Shown here one piece after another: positions 36,105-44,413 of a DNA stretch of 64,000 nucleotides (position 1 is its first letter; every line of letters starts with the position of its first letter). The notes under the pieces were generated by a model, which saw only the letters and a list, made by a program, of their open reading frames with translations, was not told the DNA's origin and ran no database searches. The stretch is from NCBI GenBank assembly GCA_004551945.1, contig SFPN01000013.1, positions 1-64,000 on the forward strand. Reading direction: 5' to 3'. The translations under genes were made by a program, and so were the position numbers. Source of the stretch: Clostridiales bacterium. Its GTDB lineage: Bacteria > Bacillota > Clostridia > Oscillospirales > Oscillospiraceae.

Positions 36105-36428
36105 GTGGCAGTATATAAAGACTACCGCCTTTCAAGCCGTGCCAAAGCGCTGCGCAAGAACATGACGCCCCAGGAGAACAAGCTGTGGTACCAGTTCCTC
36201 CGCACCTACCCCCTCAAAATCTACAAACAGCGGATCATCGACTCCTATATCGTGGATTTCTACTGCGCCAAGGCTAAGTTGGTGATTGAAATCGACGGCT
36301 CCCAGCATTATAGCCAGGAGGGGCAGGAGCATGACCAGCGCCGCAGTGAGGCGTTGGCTCGATACGGCATTCAGGTCCTCCGTCTCTCCAACCGGGAGGT
36401 CAACGGGGAGTTTGACGCAGTCTGCTAG
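36105..36428 (+). CDS. DUF559 endonuclease-like protein, shortened C-terminus
   Basis: 107 aa. The DUF559 (Vsr-like PD-(D/E)xK) pattern is clear: LRKNMTPQENKLWYQFLR, IDSYIVDFYCAKAKLVIEIDGSQHY, GIQVLRLSNREV. Catalytic Asp, Glu and the downstream residues are all present. The frame is stopped by TAG at 36426-36428, but in the same frame 13 more family-like residues follow (MIHQAIQDRIRII) before TGA. A nonsense change has probably clipped the last helix. Often associated with mobile DNA; here flanked by palindromic repeats. Confidence 0.8.
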   Translation: MAVYKDYRLSSRAKALRKNMTPQENKLWYQFLRTYPLKIYKQRIIDSYIVDFYCAKAKLVIEIDGSQHYSQEGQEHDQRRSEALARYGIQVLRLSNREVNGEFDAVC

Positions 36429-36470
36429 ATGATCCACCAAGCAATTCAAGACCGAATCCGCATAATTTGA

Positions 36471-36499
36471 GAGCTCCCCGCCCGGGGAGCTCCCTTTTG
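36471..36499 (+). terminator. Terminator after the DUF559 gene
   Basis: Palindrome GAGCTCCCCGCCCGGGGAGCTC followed by CCTTTT. Confidence 0.8.
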
Positions 36500-36549
36500 G
36501 CCCAGATTCCAATTAAATACATCCGTATGGTGGCAAAACTGTCGGTGGA

Positions 36550-36569
36550 ATGCTACAAAATAGTAGCAT
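36550..36569 (+). promoter_or_regulatory. Inverted repeat upstream of the XRE regulator
   Basis: ATGCTAC-AAAATA-GTAGCAT followed by TTTTT, 20-35 nt before the start codon. It may be an operator for the HTH protein itself or a weak terminator. Confidence 0.5.
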
Positions 36570-36588
36570 TTTTCTGAGGTGTTGCCTG

Positions 36589-36792
36589 ATGTATTTTCCC
36601 AGAATCGAGGAACTGCGAACAGACAGCGATAAAACACAGAAACAAATTGCAAACTATCTCCACCTCAACCGTGAGGTATACCGGAGATACGAAAAAGGCG
36701 AGCGGGAAATCCCCGTGTGGGCGGTCATCAAGCTGGCCGAATACTACCACACCACCACGGATTACATCCTGGGCCTGAGCGACCGGCGATGA
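36589..36792 (+). CDS. Small XRE-type helix-turn-helix regulator
   Basis: 67 aa: RIEELRTDSDKTQKQIANYLHLNREVYRRYEKGEREIPVWAVIKLAEYYHTTTDYILGLSD, a complete HTH_3 domain of the Cro/CI type. The ATG at 36589 lies 7 nt after GAGGTG. Its stop overlaps the comEC start (ATGA), so it is translated together with comEC; whether it regulates that gene is unknown. Confidence 0.85.
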   Translation: MYFPRIEELRTDSDKTQKQIANYLHLNREVYRRYEKGEREIPVWAVIKLAEYYHTTTDYILGLSDRR

Positions 36793-39029
36793 CCCTCACG
36801 CTCTTCACCGGCGGCTTTGCCGCCGCGCTGCTGCTGGGGGTGTATCTGCCCTGGGCGGGGTGGAGCCTGCCCGGGGGTCTGGTCCTGCTGGGGCTTTGGC
36901 TGGTCCTTCGCCTCGCCAAGCGGCTGACCCGGCCCCGCCGGGTGATTCTGGGGGCGGCTCTGGCCCTGCTGTGGCTCACCGCCTTTGGGGCCGTCTTCCA
37001 CGCCCCCGCCCAGGCCATGGAAAACCGCACCATCCGCCTTCAGGCGGTGGTCACCGGCTGGCCGGAGGAGACAAGCTACGGCGTCAGCGTCCCCGTCCGG
37101 GCGGGAGAGGAGGACGGGCGGAAGGTTAAGGCCCTCTTCTACGGGGGCGAGGATCTGTCCGGCCTGCGCCCCGGGGACACCCTCTCCTGCGTGGCCTACT
37201 GCACCCCGGCAGACCAGGTGAGGGGAGAGGAAAGCCTCTATTACGCCTCCCGGGGCATCCTGCTGAAGCTCCAGGGCTACGGGGAGATCACCGTCACCCC
37301 CTTGGAGGGGTTCTCCCTTCGGTACGCCCCCATCCGCCTGGCCGGGGCCATCCGCGGGGTCATTGACCGGCTCTATCCCCAGGACCAGGCCAGCTTCCTC
37401 TATGCCCTGCTCACCGGGGACCGCTCCCACCTGGACGGGACCACCCAAAACCAGCTCAACCGGGTGGGGTTAGGCCATGTGGCGGTGATCTCTGGCCTGC
37501 ATGTAAGCTACCTGCTGGGCCTGCTGTCCCTGGTGCTGAAGCCCCGGCGGAAGGGGTCCCTGGCGGTGCTGCTCTTGTCCCTGGTCCTCTTCTGCCTCAT
37601 GACCGGCAGCGCTCCCGGCACCGTCCGGGCGTCCATTCTGGGCGGCGTGGTGTTGGCGGGCCGGTACTTAGGCCGGGACAGCCACCCCATGGCCTCCCTC
37701 AGCCTGGGACTGCTGGTCCTGCTGGCGGTCAATCCCTACGCCATCGCCAACGCGGGGCTGCAATTTTCCTTCCTGGCAACGGCGGGCATCTTCCTGCTGG
37801 GCCGGTCCTGGGGCCGCCGCTGGATGCAAAAGGTTCCCAGAAGACACCGCCGGTGGGCAGCGCCCCTTCTGAATGTGACGGCGGTGAGCCTGGGAGCCAT
37901 GGTCTTTACCCTGCCTCTGTCCGCCTGGTATTTCGGGCGGTTCTCCCTCTTGGCGCCCCTGTCCAACCTGCTCACCGGCTGGGCGGTGTCCCTGACCTTC
38001 GCGGGCGGGATGCTGTCGGTGCTGGCCGGGGCCATCTGGCTCCCCCTGGGCCGGGTGCTGGCGGCGGCGGTGGGGCTTCCCCTGAAAGTTTTCCTGGGGT
38101 ACGCGGCGGCAGCCAGCCGGATTCCCCTGGCCGCCCTCACCACCGACGGGGGCTATTACGCCCTGTGGGCGGTTTTTGTGTATGTGATTTTGTGCCTGTA
38201 CCTCTTCGTGCCGGTCAAGGAGAAGCGCCCGGTGCTCCCGGTGTGCGCCTGCGTGGTGACCCTGTGCCTGTCGGTGCTGCTCACCGCCCAGGGGGTTCAG
38301 CGGACGGGCCTGACCGTCACGGTGCTGGACGTGGGCCAGGGGCAGAGCGTAGCCCTGCTCTCCCAGGGAGCCACCGCCCTGGTGGACTGCGGGGGCAGCG
38401 CAGACCCGGGGGACACAGCGGCCACCTACCTGCAAAGCCTGGGCCGGTCCCGGCTGGACCTGCTGGTGCTCACCCACTTTCACGAGGACCACGCCGGCGG
38501 GGTGCCGGAGCTGCTGGCGCGGGTGGAGGTGGGGACCATCGCCCTGCCTGACGTGGACCCGGACAGCGCCCTGCGCCAGGAAATTGAGACCCTGGCTCAG
38601 GAGAAGGGCATCGAACTCTGCTACATCCGCCAGACCAGCCAGGTCACTCTGGGCGGGGCGGAGCTGACCCTCATCCCGCCCCTGGAGGGGAGCAAGGAGA
38701 CCAACGAGCAGTGCCTGGTTCTCCTGTGCGCCCGGAACGGGTGGGAGGCCCTCTTCACCGGGGACCTGCCCACCCCGGAGGAGCAGCGGCTGGCCGCCCG
38801 GGGGCTTTTGCCCGACGGGGAGCTGCTGGTGGCGGGCCACCACGGCTCCCAGTACGCCACCAGCCAGGCCCTGCTGGAGACCTTCACCCCGGAGACCGCC
38901 GTGATCTCCGTGGGAAAAAACAATAGCTACGGGCACCCTGCCCAGGCCGTGCTGGACCGGCTGGCGGCGGCGGGTGCTTCCGTTTACCGCACCGACCAGA
39001 TGGGTACGGTGACCATCTCCATTGAATAG
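36789..39029 (+). CDS. comEC: DNA internalization competence protein ComEC/Rec2
   Basis: 746 aa, full length. N-terminal membrane and DUF4131 region (to about 180), competence domain with many helices (about 190-450; FLYALLTGDRSHLDG, HVAVISGLHVSYLLGLLSL), and a C-terminal metallo-beta-lactamase domain (about 490-746; LDVGQGQSVALL, LTHFHEDHAGGVPELL, AGHHGSQYATS). It forms the channel for single-stranded DNA uptake. The ATG overlaps the upstream HTH stop. No comEA is in view. Confidence 0.94.
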   Translation: MTLTLFTGGFAAALLLGVYLPWAGWSLPGGLVLLGLWLVLRLAKRLTRPRRVILGAALALLWLTAFGAVFHAPAQAMENRTIRLQAVVTGWPEETSYGVSVPVRAGEEDGRKVKALFYGGEDLSGLRPGDTLSCVAYCTPADQVRGEESLYYASRGILLKLQGYGEITVTPLEGFSLRYAPIRLAGAIRGVIDRLYPQDQASFLYALLTGDRSHLDGTTQNQLNRVGLGHVAVISGLHVSYLLGLLSLVLKPRRKGSLAVLLLSLVLFCLMTGSAPGTVRASILGGVVLAGRYLGRDSHPMASLSLGLLVLLAVNPYAIANAGLQFSFLATAGIFLLGRSWGRRWMQKVPRRHRRWAAPLLNVTAVSLGAMVFTLPLSAWYFGRFSLLAPLSNLLTGWAVSLTFAGGMLSVLAGAIWLPLGRVLAAAVGLPLKVFLGYAAAASRIPLAALTTDGGYYALWAVFVYVILCLYLFVPVKEKRPVLPVCACVVTLCLSVLLTAQGVQRTGLTVTVLDVGQGQSVALLSQGATALVDCGGSADPGDTAATYLQSLGRSRLDLLVLTHFHEDHAGGVPELLARVEVGTIALPDVDPDSALRQEIETLAQEKGIELCYIRQTSQVTLGGAELTLIPPLEGSKETNEQCLVLLCARNGWEALFTGDLPTPEEQRLAARGLLPDGELLVAGHHGSQYATSQALLETFTPETAVISVGKNNSYGHPAQAVLDRLAAAGASVYRTDQMGTVTISIE

Positions 39030-39040
39030 GGGGTACGCCC

Positions 39041-40099
39041 ATGGCGAAACGACCGGAAAAAAAGACCGACGAGGCCTACCGCAAGCTGAAAAAGGACCTG
39101 TCCGCAGGAGAGCTGGGGTCCCTGTACATCTTCCACGGGGAGGAGGCCTACCTCCGGGACTACTACCTGGACCAGATGAAGGCCAAGCTCATCCCCGCCG
39201 GCATGGAGAGCTTCAACTACCACCTGCTGCCGGGAAAGACCCTAACCGCCCAGAAGCTGGCGGAGACCGTGGACGCCCTGCCCATGATGAGCCCCCGCAC
39301 CCTGCTGGTGGCGGAGGACTATGACCTCTTCAAGGCCTCCGAGTCCGAGCGGAACCTGATGGCCCAGCTGCTCTCCGACCTGCCCGACTACTGCTGCCTG
39401 GTGTTCGTCTACGACACAGTGCCCTACAAGAGCGACGCCCGGATGAAAAAGCTGGCGGGGGCCATCAAGGAGCACGGCCAGGTGGTCCAGTTCGCCCGCC
39501 AGGCCCAGAACGACCTGGTGGACTGGATCGGCCGCCGGTTCCGGGCCCAGGGCCACGACATCGACACCGCCGACGCTCAGTATCTCATCTTCCTGTGCGG
39601 GGACCTGATGAACGGGCTGATCTCGGAAATTGAAAAGATCGGGGCCTATGCCAAAAACCGCCGGGTCACCCGGCAGGACATTGACGCGGTGGCCATCCCT
39701 GTCATCGACGCGGTGGTGTTTCAGATGACCGACGCCCTCTCCCGGAAGAATTTCGACAAGGCCTTTTCCGTGCTGAACGACCTGCTGCGGCTCCAGCAGG
39801 CCCCCATCATGATCCTGGCGGTGCTGGGCAAGCACCTGCGCCAGCTCTATACCGCCCGCATCGCCTTGGAAACCGGCAGGAGCAGCCGGTGGCTCATGGA
39901 GCTGTGGGGGATGCGCTCCACCTACCCGGCGGACAAGCTCATGGAGGGGGCCCGCCGCCACAACCTGGCCTGGTGCAAGCGGGCCATGGGCCGGTGCGCG
40001 GAGACGGACCTGGCCATGAAGTCTGTGGCCGGGGCGGACGCCAAGGAGCTGCTGCTCTCCCTCATGCTGGAGCTGTCCGCGGGAGGGGTTTCATGCTGA
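39041..40099 (+). CDS. holA: DNA polymerase III subunit delta
   Basis: 352 aa. Clamp-loader delta subunit: N-terminal LGSLYIFHGEEAYLRDYYLDQMKAKL, then DALPMMSPRTLLVAEDYDLFK, and a C-terminal collar domain with QQAPIMILAVLGKHLRQLY. It opens the beta clamp with gamma/tau and delta prime. Directly after comEC, a usual Firmicutes order. Overlaps the next gene by 7 bp. Confidence 0.94.
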   Translation: MAKRPEKKTDEAYRKLKKDLSAGELGSLYIFHGEEAYLRDYYLDQMKAKLIPAGMESFNYHLLPGKTLTAQKLAETVDALPMMSPRTLLVAEDYDLFKASESERNLMAQLLSDLPDYCCLVFVYDTVPYKSDARMKKLAGAIKEHGQVVQFARQAQNDLVDWIGRRFRAQGHDIDTADAQYLIFLCGDLMNGLISEIEKIGAYAKNRRVTRQDIDAVAIPVIDAVVFQMTDALSRKNFDKAFSVLNDLLRLQQAPIMILAVLGKHLRQLYTARIALETGRSSRWLMELWGMRSTYPADKLMEGARRHNLAWCKRAMGRCAETDLAMKSVAGADAKELLLSLMLELSAGGVSC

Positions 40100-40683
40100 A
40101 AATCAAAGAGGCCATCGTGGTGGAGGGCCGGTACGACAAAAACAAGCTGGCCCAGCTGGTGGACACGGTGATTCTGGAGACCTCCGGCTTTGGCATCTTC
40201 AAGGACAAGGAGCAGCTGGCCCTGCTGCGGAGGATCGGGGAGAAACGGGGGCTGATCCTGCTGACTGACAGTGACGGGGCGGGCTTCGTCATCCGCAACC
40301 ACCTGAAAGGCGCGCTGCCCCCGGACCAGGTGAAGCACGCCTACATCCCCGACTGCTTCGGCAAGGAGCGCCGCAAACGCAAGCCCGGCAAGGAGGGCAA
40401 GCTGGGGGTGGAGGGCATGGAGCCTTCGGTTCTCCTCCAGGCTCTGCGCCGGGCGGGCGCCACCATCCTGGACGAAGAGGAGGAAAGGGAAGAATCTCCC
40501 CCCCTCACCAAGGCGGACCTGTTCGCCTGCGGCCTGTCCGGCGGGGAGGGCAGCCGGGAAAAGCGGCAGGCCCTGCTGAAAAAGCTGGGGCTGCCGGCCC
40601 ATCTCTCCCCCAACGCCATGCTGCCGGTGCTCTCCGCCCTCTACGACCGGGAGAGTCTGCTGGAGGAAATGAAAAAGCTGTGA
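40093..40683 (+). CDS. TOPRIM domain protein, RNase M5-like
   Basis: 196 aa. The N-terminal TOPRIM domain has the catalytic Glu in EAIVVEGRYDKNKL and the DxD motif in LILLTDSDGAGFVIRNHL. The C-terminal part matches the DUF4093 region of RNase M5 (GMEPSVLLQALRRAG, LTKADLFACGLSGG). RNase M5 matures 5S rRNA with ribosomal protein L18. GGGAGGGG before the ATG. In B. subtilis rnmV lies by ksgA; here it is coupled to holA. Confidence 0.85.
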   Translation: MLKIKEAIVVEGRYDKNKLAQLVDTVILETSGFGIFKDKEQLALLRRIGEKRGLILLTDSDGAGFVIRNHLKGALPPDQVKHAYIPDCFGKERRKRKPGKEGKLGVEGMEPSVLLQALRRAGATILDEEEEREESPPLTKADLFACGLSGGEGSREKRQALLKKLGLPAHLSPNAMLPVLSALYDRESLLEEMKKL

Positions 40684-40735
40684 CTGTCATCACATAAAAA
40701 AGACAAAAAGATACAAAATATGTGGGCGTTAGCCC

Positions 40736-40764
40736 TTTACAATCCCCTAGATATCGGGTAAAAT
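40736..40764 (+). promoter_or_regulatory. Promoter of rubrerythrin
   Basis: TTTACA, 17 nt, TAAAAT; the leader of about 80 nt includes CGGCC/GGCCG. No PerR-type box was recognised. Confidence 0.7.
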
Positions 40765-40850
40765 AAACTTACCGGCCTAGCGGCCGATAAAACCATCTAT
40801 ACTAAGCCTTTCCCATTTTTTTGAAAGGCGGATTACGGAGGATAAATACT

Positions 40851-41393
40851 ATGAGCAAGTATGTTTGCAGCGTTTGCGGTTATGTTCATGAAGGCGACGA
40901 GCCCCCCAAGGAATGTCCCCAGTGCAAGGCTCCCGGCAGCAAGTTCGTGGAGCAGGGCCCCGATATGAGCTGGGCCGCTGAGCACGTGGTGGGCGTGGCC
41001 CAGGGTTCTCCCGAGGACATCATGGCTGACCTGCGCGCCAACTTCACCGGCGAGTGCACCGAGGTCGGTATGTACCTGGCTATGGCCCGTGTGGCCCATC
41101 GCGAGGGCTATCCCGAGATCGGCCTGTACTGGGAAAAGGCCGCTTGGGAAGAGGCTGAGCACGCTGCTAAGTTTGCAGAGCTGCTGGGCGAAGTCGTCAC
41201 CGACTCCACCAAGAAGAACCTGGAGATGCGCGTGGAGGCCGAGAACGGCGCTACCGCCGGCAAGACCGACCTGGCCAAGCGCGCCAAGGCTCTGAACCTG
41301 GACGCCATCCACGACACCGTCCACGAGATGGCTCGCGACGAAGCCCGCCACGGCCGTGCCTTCAAGGGCCTGCTGGAGCGTTATTTCAAGTAA
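40851..41393 (+). CDS. Rubrerythrin with N-terminal rubredoxin domain (reverse rubrerythrin type)
   Basis: 180 aa. Residues 4-36 are a rubredoxin module (YVCSVCGYVHEGDEPPKECPQCKAP, two CxxC knuckles). The rest is a di-iron ferritin-like four-helix domain with metal ligands in FTGECTEVGMY, EEAEHAAKF, MRVEAENG and ARDEARHGRAF. Having rubredoxin first is the reverse-rubrerythrin order of clostridia. It reduces hydrogen peroxide to water, protecting an anaerobe. Arginine codons are mostly CGC/CGT rather than the CGG common here, suggesting high expression. GGAGG before the ATG at 40851. Confidence 0.94.
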   Translation: MSKYVCSVCGYVHEGDEPPKECPQCKAPGSKFVEQGPDMSWAAEHVVGVAQGSPEDIMADLRANFTGECTEVGMYLAMARVAHREGYPEIGLYWEKAAWEEAEHAAKFAELLGEVVTDSTKKNLEMRVEAENGATAGKTDLAKRAKALNLDAIHDTVHEMARDEARHGRAFKGLLERYFK

Positions 41394-41412
41394 GATCATT
41401 TGAGATACAGGC

Positions 41413-41440
41413 ACTGGGCGAGAGAGATCTCTCGCCCAGT
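41413..41440 (+). terminator. Hairpin between the two rubrerythrin genes
   Basis: ACTGGGCGAGAGA-GA-TCTCTCGCCCAGT, then CTGCTTTC. Either a terminator that isolates the first gene or a partial attenuator allowing some read-through into the fusion gene. Confidence 0.65.
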
Positions 41441-41461
41441 CTGCTTTCATGAGGTGTTTGT

Positions 41462-42655
41462 ATGGATACAAAAGCGCTTTATAACATGACATACGGCCTG
41501 TTCCTGCTCACCGCTCAGGAAAACGGGAAGGACAACGGCTGCATCATCAACACCGCCATTCAGGTGGCCAACGACCCCACCCGGGTTTCCGTGGCGGTGA
41601 TCCGCAAGAACAAGACCTGCGACATGATTCTGAACACCGGCGTGTTCAACGTCTCCGCCATCTCTGTGGACGCGGAGTTTTCCCTGTTCCAGCGGTTTGG
41701 CATGCAGTCCGGCTGGGATGTGGACAAGTTCAGCGGCTTTGCTGACGTGGCCCGGAGCGAGAACGGCCTGTACTACCTGACCAAGCAGGCCAACATGTAC
41801 CTTTCCGCCAAGGTGACGGAGCAGCACGACCTGGGCAGCCACATCCTGTTCATCGGCGAGCTGACCGACGCGGTGCGCCTGACCGACGCGGCCTCCTGCA
41901 GCTACAGCTATTACCAGACCAACGTGAAGCCCCAGCCCCAGCGGACGGAGAAGAAGCAGTGGGTGTGCTCCGTCTGCGGCTATGTCTACGAAGGGGATAC
42001 CGTCCCTGACGACTTCACCTGCCCCCTCTGCCACCACGGCAAGGAGGACTTCGTCCTCACCGGCGGGGAAGCCCCCAAGGAGGACAAGCCCGCGCCCGCG
42101 GCAGGAACCGGCGGGAAGAAGTGGGTCTGCTCGGTCTGCGGCTACGTCCACGAAGGGGACGAGCCCCCGGCAGAGTGCCCCCAGTGCAAGGCTCCCGCCA
42201 GCAAGTTTGTGGAGCAGGGCCCTGATATGTCCTGGGCCGCTGAGCATGTTGTGGGCGTAGCCCAGGGCGCCCCCGAGGACATTATGGAGGACCTGCGGGC
42301 CAACTTCACCGGCGAGTGCACCGAGGTGGGCATGTACCTGGCCATGGCCCGGGTGGCTCACCGGGAGGGCTATCCCGAGATCGGCCGGTACTGGGAGAAG
42401 GCCGCCAGGGAAGAGGCCGAGCACGCTGCCAAGTTTGCCGAGCTGCTGGGCGAGGTGGTCACCGACTCCACCAAGAAGAACCTGGAGATGCGGGTGGAGG
42501 CTGAGAACGGCGCCACCGCCGGCAAGACCGACCTGGCCAAGCGGGCCAAGGCCCTGAACCTGGACGCCATCCATGATACGGTTCATGAGATGGCCCGGGA
42601 CGAAGCCCGCCACGGCCGTGCCTTCAAGGGCCTTCTGGAGCGGTACTTCAAGTAA
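41462..42655 (+). CDS. Flavin reductase-rubredoxin-rubredoxin-rubrerythrin fusion
   Basis: 397-aa four-module redox protein. Residues about 1-155 are a flavin reductase-like FMN domain (ALYNMTYGLFLLTAQENGKDNGC, NDPTRVSVAVIRKNKTCDMI), as in high-molecular-weight rubredoxin Hrb. About 164-200 is rubredoxin 1 (WVCSVCGYVYEGDTVPDDFTCPLC); 222-250 is rubredoxin 2; the remainder is a complete di-iron rubrerythrin, about 96% identical to the preceding protein. In one chain it could carry electrons from NAD(P)H via FMN and rubredoxin to the di-iron site to reduce peroxide or oxygen (inference from the separate Hrb and Rbr systems). A terminator follows. Confidence 0.93.
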   Translation: MDTKALYNMTYGLFLLTAQENGKDNGCIINTAIQVANDPTRVSVAVIRKNKTCDMILNTGVFNVSAISVDAEFSLFQRFGMQSGWDVDKFSGFADVARSENGLYYLTKQANMYLSAKVTEQHDLGSHILFIGELTDAVRLTDAASCSYSYYQTNVKPQPQRTEKKQWVCSVCGYVYEGDTVPDDFTCPLCHHGKEDFVLTGGEAPKEDKPAPAAGTGGKKWVCSVCGYVHEGDEPPAECPQCKAPASKFVEQGPDMSWAAEHVVGVAQGAPEDIMEDLRANFTGECTEVGMYLAMARVAHREGYPEIGRYWEKAAREEAEHAAKFAELLGEVVTDSTKKNLEMRVEAENGATAGKTDLAKRAKALNLDAIHDTVHEMARDEARHGRAFKGLLERYFK

Positions 42656-42676
42656 GCCGCCCTGTAAGCAAAACAC

Positions 42677-42712
42677 AAGCGGGAGCGCCTTGTGGCGCTC
42701 CCGCTTTTTTTG
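42677..42712 (+). terminator. Rho-independent terminator
   Basis: 13-bp perfect stem AAGCGGGAGCGCC/GGCGCTCCCGCTT, 4-nt loop, seven T. Confidence 0.95.
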
Positions 42713-42725
42713 CGCACAGGTTCCG

Positions 42726-43526
42726 TTACAGGCACAGGTCCTTCCTGCTGAACCGCCAGATGCCCGCCAGAAACAGGGCCGCCGCGCCCAGGTACAGCAG
42801 CCCCGTCTGCGCCAGCGCGCCGGGGTCCCCGGCGGCGATACCATAGGCGTCAAAGAGGCTGGTGGGGGTCAGCCAGCGGAGAAAGTCCAGCTTCTCGCTG
42901 ACCTGGCCCAGCATCCGGATGAGAAGGAAGGCCGCGCACAGCCCCCCGCCCACCCCCAGGGAAAACCGGCTCTCGGTAAAGACGCAGGCGCTGGCAAAGC
43001 ACAGCCCCTCGAAAAACAGCAGCATCCCCAGAAGCCCCACGTTGACCTGGAGGAAGGGGCCGGTTTCCAGCGCCCCGGGGAACATGAGCTGGCTTAGGGC
43101 AAGGCACATCACGGTGGCGTACACCGTCAGCATCAGCACCAGCAGGCCCAGGGTCTTCCCCTGGGTCAGGGCCAGGGTCCGCCGGGAGTGGGGGGAGGCC
43201 AGCAGCCAGGCCATGGCGCCCCGGTCCACATACCGCACGATAAGCCGGTTGACCAGAATCAGGATCATCACCACCGGGAAGACCAGGAAAAGAAAGCCGT
43301 AGAGATAGTTCACCAGAAACTCCAGCATGGTGGCGCCGGGGTTGGACATGCCGAAGGCGGCGAAGAGCTCCGGCATGCTGGCCGCCATGGCGTTGAGGGC
43401 GTCCCCCAGCTTGGGGTCGAACATGCTGATGATCACCGCGCCGTACAGGGTGAACACCCCGCAGAAGATCAGCATGACCTTGCAGTTGGCGCGCATCTCG
43501 CGCTGAAAAAGGGGCCAACACAGCAT
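42726..43526 (-). CDS. ABC-2 type transporter permease
   Basis: 266 aa with six predicted helices (GFLFLVFPVVMILILVNRLIV, LGLLVLMLTVYATVMCLALS, LLYLGAAALFLAGIW). N-terminal LFQREMRANCKVMLI is typical of drug or antibiotic exporter permeases. It forms an exporter with the ATPase encoded upstream; start and stop overlap (TGATG), and GGAGGT sits 8 nt before the ATG. Substrate unknown; the TetR gene first in the operon suggests an inducible efflux system. Confidence 0.87.
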   Translation of the reverse strand: MLCWPLFQREMRANCKVMLIFCGVFTLYGAVIISMFDPKLGDALNAMAASMPELFAAFGMSNPGATMLEFLVNYLYGFLFLVFPVVMILILVNRLIVRYVDRGAMAWLLASPHSRRTLALTQGKTLGLLVLMLTVYATVMCLALSQLMFPGALETGPFLQVNVGLLGMLLFFEGLCFASACVFTESRFSLGVGGGLCAAFLLIRMLGQVSEKLDFLRWLTPTSLFDAYGIAAGDPGALAQTGLLYLGAAALFLAGIWRFSRKDLCL

Positions 43527-44413
43527 CACTTGTCACCTCCATAAAAGTGGAGGAACAGCTCCTCCAGAGACTGGTTTCGCGCCTCCAGATCCGCCACGGG
43601 GTAGGCGGCGGCCAGACCCAGCAGGGCGGAGAGCTCGCCGGGCTCTGTTAAGGTCACGTCCACCCGCTCCCTGTCCCGGCGTGCGCCGGGGACCCGGGCG
43701 GCGAATGCCCCGGCGTCGTCGACGGAGGCGAAGGAGAAGCGCAGCACCTTGCCCCGCCGCAGCGTTCCGGCGGTCTCCACCGCTGCCAGCTTCCCGGCGC
43801 GGAGGATGGCGATGCGGTCGCAGGTGCGCTCCACCTCCTCAAAAAGGTGGCTGGAGAGGAGCACCGTGGCCCCCCGGGCCTTCTCCTCCAGAAGCAGGTC
43901 GATGAACACGTTCTGCATCAGCGGGTCCAGGCCGCTGGTGGGCTCGTCCAGGATCAGCAGCTCCGGCGCGGCCATGAAGGCGCACACCAGCCCCACCTTC
44001 TGCTTGGTGCCCTTGCTCATCTTCCGGATCTTCCCCCTGTCGTCCAGCTGGAAGCGTTCGGTCAGCTCCCTGGCCCGGCCCAGGTCCTTCAGGCCCCGCA
44101 TGTCCGCCATCAGGCGGATGAACTCCCGCCCGGTCATGTCGTCCATCAGGGCCAGCTCCCCGGGGAGATAGCCAACGCGGCGGTGGATGGCAGGGGCCTG
44201 CTGGAAGCAGGGCAGGCCCAGCAGCTCCGCGCTTCCCTTGTCCGGGCGGGTGAAGCCCATCAGCAGGCGGATGGTGGTGGTTTTGCCCGCGCCGTTGGGG
44301 CCCAGGAAGCCAAAGACCTCGCCTTTATTAACGGCCAGGTCCAGGCCGAAAATGCCCTTTCCGCCGCCGTAGTCCTTGGTCAGGCCCCGGGCGGCAATCA
44401 CCCTGTCGCTCAT
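43526..44413 (-). CDS. ABC transporter ATP-binding protein
   Basis: 295 aa. Walker A GPNGAGKTTTIRLL near residue 40, signature region KMSKGTKQKVGLV, Walker B LLILDEPTSGLDPL, switch His in LSSHLFEEVERTCDRI. This is the DrrA/CcmA-like export class, with a C-terminal 80-residue extension after the nucleotide-binding domain. It is between tetR and the permease with overlapping codons on both sides, so one operon. Confidence 0.92.
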   Translation of the reverse strand: MSDRVIAARGLTKDYGGGKGIFGLDLAVNKGEVFGFLGPNGAGKTTTIRLLMGFTRPDKGSAELLGLPCFQQAPAIHRRVGYLPGELALMDDMTGREFIRLMADMRGLKDLGRARELTERFQLDDRGKIRKMSKGTKQKVGLVCAFMAAPELLILDEPTSGLDPLMQNVFIDLLLEEKARGATVLLSSHLFEEVERTCDRIAILRAGKLAAVETAGTLRRGKVLRFSFASVDDAGAFAARVPGARRDRERVDVTLTEPGELSALLGLAAAYPVADLEARNQSLEELFLHFYGGDK

